A DNA stretch of 64,000 nt, taken from contig NZ_VDMN01000002.1 in the NCBI RefSeq assembly GCF_006335145.1, positions 620,001-684,000 on the forward strand. The letters run 5' to 3'. The DNA comes from Aliirhizobium smilacinae (GTDB lineage Bacteria; Pseudomonadota; Alphaproteobacteria; Rhizobiales; Rhizobiaceae). The position numbers and the translations under genes are program-made. The notes under the pieces are model-generated. The model ran no database searches. It had not been told where the DNA came from and saw nothing but the letters and a program-made list of their open reading frames with translations. Position 1 is the stretch's first letter, and every line of letters begins with the position of its first letter. Shown in pieces: positions 34,711 through 42,860 of the stretch.

Positions 34711-35622
34711 TTGCTCCGTAAATCCATCGCCGGGACGAAATCTCCTGTCGGGCAGACAACCGATAGTTTCGGATGCCCTTTCGACAAGCTCTACAAGGAT
34801 CAATCACTCCAGGGTGCGGATATTTCCTTTTTCCGTAAGGGAACACGCGACGATAGAATAGAGCAGGTGGTGACACCGGCCAGCGATCGCGGTTTTGCCA
34901 TCGGCATATCGACACTTGCCGGTCACACACGCCGGATCTTCCACGAACGCCACGCGACCACCCATGTATTCGACGAGGATTCGCTTTATATCCGCAATCT
35001 TGCAGAGCCTTACAGGGCGGATCTCATCGGCGCCTTCGACATGCTTCTGCTTGAAATTTCTCCGGCGTCGTTGAACAAAATTGCCCAGGAAGCGGACTTT
35101 TCCGGCGTGACCATGCTGGAGGCACAAACCGCGTCGAAGGATCTCGTCCTCGCCAACCTCGTCCGCGCGCTCATACCGGCATTGGAACACCCCGAGGAGG
35201 CAAGCAAGCTGTTCGTCGATCAACTGGCGACAGCGATCGGAACCCATCTCGTTCAGCGCTACGGCGGCAAGATGCAGATATCCGCATTGCGGTCGAGAAA
35301 GCTGTCACGCTCGCACGAGGCCCTGGCAAAGAACCTTCTTCTCGAAAATCTGGACGGAGACATCTCGATCATGGACGTCTCGCGCGCATGCAATCTTTCG
35401 CGCGGCTATTTCATTCGTGCCTTTCGTGAAACGACGGGTGTGACGCCCTATCAATGGCTTCTCAACGAACGGATCACCCGTGCTCGTGAACTGCTGAAAG
35501 GCTCGGAAGTTTCGCTTTCCGAGGTGGCGATTTCCTGCGGCTTTGCCGATCAGAGCCATTTCACCCGGGTCTTTACCAACGTGGTTGGGACGACGCCGGG
35601 GCACTGGCGGCGCAACGCCTAG
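34711..35622 (+). CDS. AraC-family transcriptional regulator
   Basis: A 303-residue regulator. The C-terminal ~100 residues carry two helix-turn-helix motifs (DISIMDVSRACNLSRGYF and SLSEVAISCGFADQSHFTR) followed by the conserved GTTPGHWRR end. The N-terminal ~190 residues form a sensor of the AraC_binding_2 type. The longest frame starts at TTG 34711, after an in-frame TAG at 34702; no ATG is available before residue 110, so TTG or a nearby GTG must be used, and the exact start is uncertain. It is divergent from the truncated sensor-only paralogue. Confidence 0.83.
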   Translation: MLRKSIAGTKSPVGQTTDSFGCPFDKLYKDQSLQGADISFFRKGTRDDRIEQVVTPASDRGFAIGISTLAGHTRRIFHERHATTHVFDEDSLYIRNLAEPYRADLIGAFDMLLLEISPASLNKIAQEADFSGVTMLEAQTASKDLVLANLVRALIPALEHPEEASKLFVDQLATAIGTHLVQRYGGKMQISALRSRKLSRSHEALAKNLLLENLDGDISIMDVSRACNLSRGYFIRAFRETTGVTPYQWLLNERITRARELLKGSEVSLSEVAISCGFADQSHFTRVFTNVVGTTPGHWRRNA

Positions 35623-35853
35623 GCAAGGTCTATCGCCTGTTTTCATCTTCGCTGCGCTCGGTTTCGACACTGGCTGTCGCATGCCCGCTTTTGCCATTTG
35701 CCAAATCTAACGTTCCTTACGTCCAAAGCGCAGGACTTTAAGACAAGACCCCTGTCGTCATTTAAGCGATTTTCCGCAGCGCAACCGATGAGTATTTGGC
35801 TTCGGGCCAAAGACACGAGCTGTAGAAAAGGCGCGCTCCGATAATTTCGAAAA

Positions 35854-35884
35854 TCGCAATTCATTCGCAATTAATATTGCAATT
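35854..35884 (+). promoter_or_regulatory. LysR-type operator, copy 2, in a long leader region
   Basis: TCGCAATT (35854-35861) and TTGCAATT (35877-35884) occur in a 31-nt element nearly identical over 37 nt to copy 1 (32827). A further TCGCAATT lies inside it at 35865. It is about 200 bases before the YcaC-like gene. The rest of the 35623-36084 gap holds only a leader and no supported gene; frames running through 35887-36084 lack a ribosome site and family match. Confidence 0.7.
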
Positions 35885-36084
35885 CCGTGAATTTAGAAAT
35901 CGCTTTAGGTTTCTTTTCAGCAGCCAAGACGAACGAGAGTGGACGGAGCGGCAAAGCTCGAAAGGCTCCGGATACTCACGAACCTTCTGAGACGAGCGCC
36001 GACAACCCGGCGCGCGACCGGCAGGTGCTGCCCAATCAAAACCTGCCGCATCAGCGGTTCAACAAACGCCAAGAGGAACATGAA

Positions 36085-36774
36085 ATGTCCAAGCTCGAAG
36101 TCCTGACCCCGAAGAACAGCCAGCTCATCTTCATCGACCAGCAGCCACAGATGGCCTTCGGCGTCCAGTCGATGGATCGCCAGGTTCTGAAAAACAATGT
36201 CGTCGGCCTTGCTAAGGCAGCCAAGATCTTCAACGTTCCGACCACCATCACCACGGTCGAGACGCTCTCCTTCTCGGGTCACACATTCCCGGAACTGCTC
36301 GCCGTCTTCCCCGAAAACGATATTCTCGAACGCACCTCGATGAATTCCTGGGACGACCAGAACGTTCGCGATGCGCTGGCAAAGAACGCCGCCGAAGGTC
36401 GCAAGAAGATCGTCGTCGCGGGCCTTTGGACCGAGGTCTGCAACACGACCTTCTCGCTTTCGGCTATGCACGATGTTCCCGACTATGAAATCTACATGGT
36501 CGCCGACGCGTCCGGCGGCACCACGGCGGATGCCCACAAATATGCGATGGACCGCATGGTTCAGGCCGGCGTGATCCCGGTCACCTGGCAGCAGGTTCTG
36601 CTCGAATGGCAGCGCGACTGGGCACATCGTGAAACCTATGACGCCGTCACCACGCTCGCCAAGGAACATTCTGGTGCCTACGGCATGGGCATCGACTACG
36701 CCTACACCATGGTTCACGACGCTGAAGAGCGTATCGCCCACGGCAAGCGTATCGGCCCCAATCCAGCCAAGTAA
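36085..36774 (+). CDS. Isochorismatase-superfamily hydrolase, YcaC type
   Basis: A 229-residue cysteine hydrolase. Asp18 (FIDQQPQMAF) and Cys119 (AGLWTEVCNTTFS) are the expected catalytic Asp and Cys. The usual catalytic lysine is not obvious in LERTSMNSWDD. The tail MDRMVQAGVIPVTWQQVLLEWQRDW is typical of YcaC. ATG 36085 follows AAGAGGAACATGAA; the frame is open further upstream but without a ribosome site. The natural substrate of YcaC proteins is unknown. It is followed by an XapX protein and an amidohydrolase in one unit controlled by the LysR-type element at 35854. Confidence 0.85.
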   Translation: MSKLEVLTPKNSQLIFIDQQPQMAFGVQSMDRQVLKNNVVGLAKAAKIFNVPTTITTVETLSFSGHTFPELLAVFPENDILERTSMNSWDDQNVRDALAKNAAEGRKKIVVAGLWTEVCNTTFSLSAMHDVPDYEIYMVADASGGTTADAHKYAMDRMVQAGVIPVTWQQVLLEWQRDWAHRETYDAVTTLAKEHSGAYGMGIDYAYTMVHDAEERIAHGKRIGPNPAK

Positions 36775-36839
36775 GACCTGACCGCGCCGCTTCGATAACC
36801 CCAATCGGAGCGGCTTTCCTGTCATCGAGGAGGTTTCTC

Positions 36840-37130
36840 ATGAAAATCTATCTTCTGTCTCTTGGTGCCGGTCTGCTGGTCGGTCTCGTTTACAGCCTGC
36901 TTAACGTCCGCTCGCCGGCGCCACCGGTTATCGCGCTGGTGGGTCTTCTCGGCATTCTCGTCGGCGAGCAGATCATCCCGCTTGCGAAAACTCTCTGGAG
37001 CAAGGAGCCCGCTGCGATCTCGTGGATCAACCAGATCAAGCCGCACATGTTCGGCCATCTGCCCAAGGGCGGCCAGAACACAGCCGATCTCGCGGCCGGC
37101 TCAAAATCATCCGCAGAGGAGAAAGGTTGA
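36840..37130 (+). CDS. XapX-domain small membrane protein
   Basis: A 96-residue protein with two predicted transmembrane helices (LLSLGAGLLVGLVYSLL and PPVIALVGLLGILVGEQIIPL) and the NVRSPAPPVIALVGLLGILVGE signature of XapX (DUF1427). The C-terminal ~35 residues are polar and probably cytoplasmic. ATG 36840 follows GAGGAGG. Its stop overlaps the amidohydrolase start (TGATG). XapX proteins are often found next to YcaC-type or amidohydrolase genes, but their function is unknown. Confidence 0.85.
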   Translation: MKIYLLSLGAGLLVGLVYSLLNVRSPAPPVIALVGLLGILVGEQIIPLAKTLWSKEPAAISWINQIKPHMFGHLPKGGQNTADLAAGSKSSAEEKG

Positions 37131-39112
37131 TGCCGACCCGTCGAACCCTTCTCGGCGCGGCTTCCAGCCTTGCCTTCCCCTCGCTCTTCTCGTCGGCCCG
37201 CGCTGCCGATCCCGTCAAAACCGGAGCCGATACAATGCATCCCGACATCATCCTCCACAACGGCCGGGTCACCACGCTCGATCGCGCCAATCCCAATGCC
37301 ACGGCAATTGCCATCAAGGACGGCCTGTTCGCGGACGTCGGCACCGACGGCGAGGTCATGAGCCTTGCCGGTCCCGATACGAAGATCGTCGACCTCAAGG
37401 GCAAGCGTGTTCTGCCCGGTCTGATCGACAATCACACCCACGTCGTCCGCGGTGGCCTGAACTACAATATGGAACTGCGCTGGGATGGCGTTCGTTCGCT
37501 GGCCGACGCTATGGACATGCTGAAGCGGCAGGTGGCGATCACACCGGCACCGCAATGGGTGCGCGTCGTCGGCGGCTTTACCGAACACCAGTTCGCCGAA
37601 AAGCGCCTGCCGACGATCGAGGAGATCAATGCGATCGCCCCGGATACACCGGTCTTCCTGCTGCATCTCTATGACCGGGCGCTTCTCAACGGTGCCGCCC
37701 TGCGCGCCGTTGGTTATACGAAGGACACGCCGAACCCGCCGGGCGGCGAGATTACTCGCGACGTGAACGGCAATCCGACCGGCATGCTGCTTGCCAAGCC
37801 CAATGCCGGCATCCTCTATTCGACGCTTTCCAAAGGCCCGAAACTGCCTTTCGACTATCAGGTGAATTCCACCCGCCATTTCATGCGTGAACTCAATCGC
37901 CTTGGCATAACCGGTGTCATCGATGCGGGCGGCGGCAATCAGAATTATCCGGATGATTACCAAGTCATCCAGAAACTGTCGGACGAAAACCAGCTCACCG
38001 TCCGCCTCGCCTACAATCTCTTCACCCAGAAGCCGAAGGAAGAGAAGCAGGACTTTCTCGACTGGACATCCTCGGTCAAATACAAGCAGGGCAACGACTA
38101 TTTCCGCCACAACGGTGCTGGCGAAATGCTCGTCTTCTCCGCTGCCGACTTCGAGGATTTCCGCCAGCCGCGGCCTGAAATGGCGCCGGAAATGGAAGGC
38201 GAACTGGAAGAGGTCGTCCGGGTTTTGGCCGAAAACCGCTGGCCCTGGCGCATGCACGCTACCTATGACGAAACCATCTCACGCTCGCTCGATGTGTTCG
38301 AAAAGGTGAACAAGGATATTCCGCTCGAAGGGCTGAACTGGTTCTTCGACCATGCCGAGACCATTTCGGACCGCTCGATCGACCGCATCGCAGCGCTGGG
38401 TGGCGGCATCGCCACCCAGCACCGCATGGCCTATCAGGGCGAATATTTCGTCGAGCGGTATGGCCACGGCGTTGCCGAAGCCACTCCGCCGATCCGTCGA
38501 ATGCTGGACAAGGGCGTCAATGTTTCGGCTGGCACCGATGCCACCCGCGTCGCCTCCTATAATCCCTGGGTCTCGCTGTCGTGGATGGTCACCGGCAAGA
38601 CAGTCGGCGGCATGCAGCTCTATCCGCGCGCCAACTGCCTCGACCGCGAGACGGCACTGCGCATGTGGACCGAAAAGGTCACCTGGTTCTCCAACGAGGA
38701 AGGCAAGAAGGGTCGAATCGAGAAAGGCCAGTTCGCCGATCTCGTCGTGCCGGACAAGGACTTCTTCAATTGCGCCGAAGACGAGATCTCGTTCCTCACC
38801 TCGGAACTCACCATGGTTGGCGGCAAGATCGTCTACGGCGCCGGTGATTTCAAAACGCTGGACGAAAACGACGTGCCGCCCGCCATGCCGGACTGGTCGC
38901 CGGTTCGCAAGTTCGGCGGTTATGCCGCCTGGGGTGAACCGGAAGGTGCGGGTCGCAACTCGCTGCGTCGTACGGCAATCGCGACATGCGGCTGCGCCAG
39001 TGATTGCGGCGTGCATGGACACGATCACGCCGGCGCCTGGACCTCGAAACTGCCGATCGCTGATCTGAAAGGCTTCTTCGGCGCCCTCGGATGCTCCTGC
39101 TGGGCGGTGTGA
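37130..39112 (+). CDS. YtcJ-like amidohydrolase, Tat-exported
   Basis: A 660-residue metal-dependent amidohydrolase. The leader MPTRRTLLGAASSLAFPSLF with a twin arginine, cut near ARA-ADP, predicts Tat export. The HxH metal site is in GLIDNHTHVVRGG. YtcJ-type features follow: DIILHNGRVTTLDRANPNATAIAIKDG, LNWFFDHAETIS, GTDATRVASYNPW and the late QFADLVVPDKDFF. ATG 37130 overlaps the XapX stop. The C-terminal tail (about 55 residues, ATCGCASDCGVHGHDHAGA) is rich in Cys and His and may bind metal. The substrate is unknown. Confidence 0.87.
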   Translation: MPTRRTLLGAASSLAFPSLFSSARAADPVKTGADTMHPDIILHNGRVTTLDRANPNATAIAIKDGLFADVGTDGEVMSLAGPDTKIVDLKGKRVLPGLIDNHTHVVRGGLNYNMELRWDGVRSLADAMDMLKRQVAITPAPQWVRVVGGFTEHQFAEKRLPTIEEINAIAPDTPVFLLHLYDRALLNGAALRAVGYTKDTPNPPGGEITRDVNGNPTGMLLAKPNAGILYSTLSKGPKLPFDYQVNSTRHFMRELNRLGITGVIDAGGGNQNYPDDYQVIQKLSDENQLTVRLAYNLFTQKPKEEKQDFLDWTSSVKYKQGNDYFRHNGAGEMLVFSAADFEDFRQPRPEMAPEMEGELEEVVRVLAENRWPWRMHATYDETISRSLDVFEKVNKDIPLEGLNWFFDHAETISDRSIDRIAALGGGIATQHRMAYQGEYFVERYGHGVAEATPPIRRMLDKGVNVSAGTDATRVASYNPWVSLSWMVTGKTVGGMQLYPRANCLDRETALRMWTEKVTWFSNEEGKKGRIEKGQFADLVVPDKDFFNCAEDEISFLTSELTMVGGKIVYGAGDFKTLDENDVPPAMPDWSPVRKFGGYAAWGEPEGAGRNSLRRTAIATCGCASDCGVHGHDHAGAWTSKLPIADLKGFFGALGCSCWAV

Positions 39113-39184
39113 GGCTTTGCTACTCGTGGCAAGGTGGGCGTCTCAGAGCGTTCCATACAAAGCCGCAACCATATGAAACGTCGT

Positions 39185-39260
39185 CCTCGGGCTTGTCCCG
39201 AGGATCTGTTCACGTTGCAGATGCCCAGACGTCGCAGATGCTCGGGAAAAGCCCGAGCAT
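39185..39260. repeat. Pair of palindromic elements of the rhizobial intergenic type
   Basis: CCTCGGG-CTTGT-CCCGAGG (39185-39203) and ATGCTCGGG-AAAAG-CCCGAGCAT (39238-39260) are two hairpins 34 bases apart. The CTCGGGCTTGTCCCGAG core is common in rhizobial repeat families such as RIME-like elements. They lie after the amidohydrolase stop and could end its transcript. Confidence 0.6.
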
Positions 39261-39344
39261 GACGGCGGGGTTTGCAGATGCCTCGCAATTCGACCTCGGT
39301 CACCGGCAGTGAAACGGCGGGAAGACGTGAGATAATTGCGATAT

Positions 39345-39375
39345 TCGCAATTATATAATAATAATTGATGCAATT
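39345..39375 (+). promoter_or_regulatory. LysR-type operator, copy 3
   Basis: TCGCAATT (39345-39352) and TGCAATT (39369-39375) span exactly 31 nt. The left half is also part of a perfect palindrome, AATTGCGA-TAT-TCGCAATT (39334-39352). It lies about 90 bases before the DoxX gene. Confidence 0.65.
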
Positions 39376-39462
39376 GTTGGCGGCAATGTTTCCGGCCAAT
39401 ATCGCTCCATCAGCCGACACAACGCCGTTCGATCCGACCGGCCAAACCTTAGAGGAGCAGAC

Positions 39463-39906
39463 ATGACCGATCATTCTCCATCCACAGCGCGCGCGAGCAC
39501 TGTGCTCGCCAGCGTCGTTGCCGCCCCGGTGACACGCACTGCAGCACTTCTTGCGCTCTGTGCAGCCTATATCCAGGGGCCGCTCACCAAGATTTTCGAC
39601 TTCGGCGGCGCATTGGCCGAAATGGAGCATTTCGGTTTGCATCCTGCCGGTTTCTTCGCCGTTGCGGTTATCGCCTTTGAGCTTACCGCCTCCGCCATGG
39701 TCATATCCGGCTTTATGCGCTGGGCCGGTGCCCTGGCGCTTGCCGGTTTTACGCTTCTGGCAACCATCATTGCTCTTCGTTTCTGGGAAATGGTGCCCGG
39801 CATGGATCGCATGATGGCGACCAATGCCTTTTTCGAACATCTCGGCCTCGCCGGTGCATTCGTCATCGTCGCTGCAATCGATCTCACAAAGGGAGGGGCC
39901 AAATGA
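39463..39906 (+). CDS. DoxX-family membrane protein
   Basis: A 147-residue protein with about four transmembrane helices (TRTAALLALCAAYIQGPLTKIFDF, FFAVAVIAFELTASAMVISG, GALALAGFTLLATIIAL, HLGLAGAFVIVAAIDL). The pattern matches DoxX/YphA. ATG 39463 follows AGAGGAGCAGAC. It overlaps the MFS gene by 4 bases (ATGA, 39903-39906). DoxX proteins are associated with thiosulfate/quinone redox or oxidative stress; the exact role is unclear. Confidence 0.8.
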   Translation: MTDHSPSTARASTVLASVVAAPVTRTAALLALCAAYIQGPLTKIFDFGGALAEMEHFGLHPAGFFAVAVIAFELTASAMVISGFMRWAGALALAGFTLLATIIALRFWEMVPGMDRMMATNAFFEHLGLAGAFVIVAAIDLTKGGAK

Positions 39907-41501
39907 GCGCTTCAAAATCCTCCGGTGGCAGCTTTGCCCCGCTCGCTCAACCGGTCTTTGCAGTCCTTTGGGCCGCGACCGTGCTTGGCAATACCGGCAG
40001 CTTCATGCGTGATGTCGCCAGCTCCTGGCTGATGACGGATCTGTCCGCCTCGCCAGCGGCCGTCGCCATGGTTCAGGCGGCTGGCACGCTGCCGATCTTC
40101 CTGCTCGCCATTCCGGCGGGCGTGCTGACCGACATTCTCGACCGCCGCAAATTTCTCATTGCCGTGCAGGTCCTGCTGGCATCGGTCAGCCTCACACTGA
40201 TGGCTCTTGCCCATACCGGCATGCTGTCGATCAGTTCTCTCATCGCCCTGACATTCGTCGGTGGCATCGGTGCAGCACTGATGGGGCCGACATGGCAGGC
40301 CATCGTTCCCGAGCTTGTGCCTCGACAGGATGTCAAAAGCGCCGTCGCGCTCAATTCGCTCGGTATCAATATTGCCCGATCGATCGGTCCCGCCGCCGGT
40401 GGTCTACTGCTTGCAGCGTTCGGCGCGGGTGTCACCTATGGTGCGGACGTCGCGAGCTATCTCTTCGTGATCGCGGCTCTGGTTTGGTGGCCACGAGCAA
40501 AGAACGCCAATGATGTATTGGCGGAAGGTTTCTTCGGCGCATTCCGGGCCGGTCTTCGTTACACCCGAGCCAGCCGTCCGTTGCATGTCGTGCTGGCCCG
40601 TGCAGCGATCTTTTTCGCTTTCGCCAGCGCCGTCTGGGCCTTGCTGCCGCTCGTCGCCCGGCAATTGCTTGGCGGTGACGCAAGCTTTTACGGCATCCTG
40701 CTCGGTGCTGTCGGGGCGGGAGCGATCGGTGGCGCACTGGTCATGCCGAAGCTGCGTACGCGCTTCGATTCGGATGGCCTGCTGCTCGGCGCAGCCGTCA
40801 TCACGGCACTGGTCATGGGCGCACTGGCACTCGCCCCGCCGAAATGGGTTGCCATCATCGTTCTGCTTTTTCTCGGTGGCGCCTGGATCACCGCATTGAC
40901 GACGCTTAACGGCGCAGCTCAAGCTGTCCTTCCCAACTGGGTGCGTGGCCGCGGACTTGCCGTCTACCTCACGGTTTTCAATGGCGCGATGACGGCCGGC
41001 AGCATCGGCTGGGGTGCTGTTGGTGAGGCCACAGGCATACAAGGAACACTGCTCATCGGCGCAGCCGGGCTGCTCGTTGCAGGCTTCATCATGCACCGCC
41101 TGAAACTGCCGACAGGTGACGCGGATATGGTTCCGTCCAACCATTGGCCAGAACCGCTTGTCGCAGAGCCCGTCGCCCATGACCGTGGCCCTGTCCTTAT
41201 CCTCATCGAATACCATGTCGAAAAACACCATCGGACGGCCTTCCTGCACACACTCGACGAACTTTCCCAAGAGCGTCGCCGTGACGGTGCCTATGGCTGG
41301 GGTGTGACCGAGGACAGTGCCGATCCGGAAAAGCTGGTCGAATGGTTCATGGTCGAATCCTGGGCGGAACACCTGCGCCAGCACAAGCGGGTTTCCAATG
41401 CCGATGCCGATCTTCAGGGTAAGGTACTCGCCTATCACACTGGTCCTGAAAAGCCTGTCGTGCGCCACTTCCTGACCATCAACCGGCCGGGTGCCGCTTG
41501 A
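39903..41501 (+). CDS. MFS_3-family exporter with C-terminal cytosolic domain
   Basis: A 532-residue transporter. The first ~400 residues contain about 11-12 transmembrane helices in the MFS_3 (EntS-like secretion effector) pattern, beginning VFAVLWAATVLGNTGSFMRDVASSWL with the motif DILDRRKFLI between helices 2 and 3. Residues about 430-532 (GPVLILIEYHVEKHHRTAF, EWFMVESWAEHLRQHKRVS) form a soluble ferredoxin-like domain resembling antibiotic-biosynthesis monooxygenases, as is usual for this family. Co-transcribed with DoxX and preceded by LysR-type operator copy 3, it may expel a toxic organic compound. Confidence 0.82.
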   Translation: MSASKSSGGSFAPLAQPVFAVLWAATVLGNTGSFMRDVASSWLMTDLSASPAAVAMVQAAGTLPIFLLAIPAGVLTDILDRRKFLIAVQVLLASVSLTLMALAHTGMLSISSLIALTFVGGIGAALMGPTWQAIVPELVPRQDVKSAVALNSLGINIARSIGPAAGGLLLAAFGAGVTYGADVASYLFVIAALVWWPRAKNANDVLAEGFFGAFRAGLRYTRASRPLHVVLARAAIFFAFASAVWALLPLVARQLLGGDASFYGILLGAVGAGAIGGALVMPKLRTRFDSDGLLLGAAVITALVMGALALAPPKWVAIIVLLFLGGAWITALTTLNGAAQAVLPNWVRGRGLAVYLTVFNGAMTAGSIGWGAVGEATGIQGTLLIGAAGLLVAGFIMHRLKLPTGDADMVPSNHWPEPLVAEPVAHDRGPVLILIEYHVEKHHRTAFLHTLDELSQERRRDGAYGWGVTEDSADPEKLVEWFMVESWAEHLRQHKRVSNADADLQGKVLAYHTGPEKPVVRHFLTINRPGAA

Positions 41502-41550
41502 AGAAACGACGAGAGGCGGCATTTGTCGCCTCTCGGTATAATTTCATAAA

Positions 41551-41581
41551 TCGCAATTAATTCGATAATATTGGTGCAATT
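41551..41581 (+). promoter_or_regulatory. LysR-type operator, copy 4
   Basis: TCGCAATT (41551-41558) and TGCAATT (41575-41581) again span exactly 31 nt, with AT-rich centre. It lies 88 bases before the alpha/beta hydrolase gene and immediately after the MFS stop region. Confidence 0.7.
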
Positions 41582-41668
41582 GTTTGCGATGATATTTTTC
41601 GACAATATCTACTCATCAGATCCGCATACCCTGGCTTTCAAGCAGAGACGGACACCCCGGAGTTCACG

Positions 41669-42649
41669 ATGACCAATACCATCTTCCCCATCACGCGCCG
41701 CGGCGCTCTGCTTTCCGGAGCCGCAGCCGCTGCAACTCTTGCAATTCCAGCCTCGTTCACCCTCTCAGCCGATGCTGCGTCCACCAAGCACCCCACAGAA
41801 GGAAACAAGACCATGAGCACGATCACCACCCAGGACGGCGTCGAAATCTTCTTTAAGGACTGGGGTCCGAAGGACGCACAGCCGATCGTTTTCCACCACG
41901 GCTGGCCGCTGTCGTCGGATGACTGGGATGCCCAGATGCTGTTTTTCCTCTCCAAGGGCTTTCGCGTCGTCGCCCATGACCGTCGTGGCCACGGCCGCTC
42001 GGCTCAGGTTTCGGAAGGTCACGACATGGACCATTACGCCGCCGACGCCTTTGCCGTCGTCGAGCATCTTGACCTGAAGAACGCCGTCCATATCGGCCAC
42101 TCCACCGGCGGCGGCGAGGTTGCCCGCTATGTTGCAAAATACGGTCAGCCTGCCGGCCGCGTCGCCAAGGCGGTTCTTGTGTCCGCCGTCCCGCCGTTGA
42201 TGCTGAAGACCGCCACCAATCCGGGCGGTCTGCCTATGGAAGTCTTCGACGGTATCCGCAAGGGCGTCGCTGAAAACCGCGCGCAGCTTTTCGTCGATTT
42301 CCCGACAGGCCCGTTCTACGGTTTCAACCGCGAAGGCGCGAAGGTTTATCCGGGCGTGATCCAGAATTGGTGGCGCCAGGGCATGATGGGCAGCGCCAAG
42401 GCCCATTACGAAGGCATCAAGGCCTTTTCCGAAACCGACCAAACCGAAGACCTGAAGGCGATCACCGTACCGGTTCTCGTCATGCATGGCGATGACGACC
42501 AGGTGGTGCCGATCGACAATGCAGGCAGGCTTTCCGTCAAGTTGGTGAAGAACGGTACGTTGAAGGTTTATGCCGGTTACCCGCATGGCATGCTGACGAC
42601 CCATGCGGACGTCCTGAATGCCGATCTGCTGGCCTTCATCCAGGGCTGA
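41669..42649 (+). CDS. Alpha/beta hydrolase (chloroperoxidase-like), Tat-exported
   Basis: A 326-residue hydrolase. The leader [20 protein letters not shown] carries a twin arginine and ends near ADA-AST, indicating Tat export. The catalytic triad is Ser145 (GHSTGGG), an Asp in [10 protein letters not shown] (about 275-277) and His306 (YPHGM). The closest family is the cofactor-free haloperoxidase/esterase group ([12 protein letters not shown]). An internal ATG at residue 49 could give a cytosolic form, and homologues often begin there. It is a single-gene unit with operator copy 4 upstream and a strong terminator downstream. Confidence 0.87.
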   Translation: MTNTIFPITRRGALLSGAAAAATLAIPASFTLSADAASTKHPTEGNKTMSTITTQDGVEIFFKDWGPKDAQPIVFHHGWPLSSDDWDAQMLFFLSKGFRVVAHDRRGHGRSAQVSEGHDMDHYAADAFAVVEHLDLKNAVHIGHSTGGGEVARYVAKYGQPAGRVAKAVLVSAVPPLMLKTATNPGGLPMEVFDGIRKGVAENRAQLFVDFPTGPFYGFNREGAKVYPGVIQNWWRQGMMGSAKAHYEGIKAFSETDQTEDLKAITVPVLVMHGDDDQVVPIDNAGRLSVKLVKNGTLKVYAGYPHGMLTTHADVLNADLLAFIQG

Positions 42650-42669
42650 ACCGTCTGATTTTTGAATAG

Positions 42670-42703
42670 CGGGCTGCGGCGGGATATGCCGCAGCCCGTT
42701 TTT
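42670..42703 (+). terminator. Rho-independent terminator after the alpha/beta hydrolase
   Basis: CGGGCTGCGGC (42670-42680) pairs perfectly with GCCGCAGCCCG (42688-42698) around a 7-nt loop and is followed by TTTTT. Confidence 0.9.
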
Positions 42704-42860
42704 GTTATCCGTACCGGATGGACTGGCGGACGATTTGTTCCTGTTTATGACAACGATCAATCTCTTCAGGCTCTCGATGCTTTAGCCATGATTTCAATGC
42801 CGTCGCCTTCGTCGTCTGCGACCGAAATCAAACGCCTATGCGAAAGAGCACTGGTCCCTC

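Noticed and set aside
37022..37129. Longer N-terminus of the amidohydrolase starting inside XapX
   Set aside because: ATG 37130 starts a clear Tat signal peptide and overlaps the XapX stop, the normal coupled arrangement.
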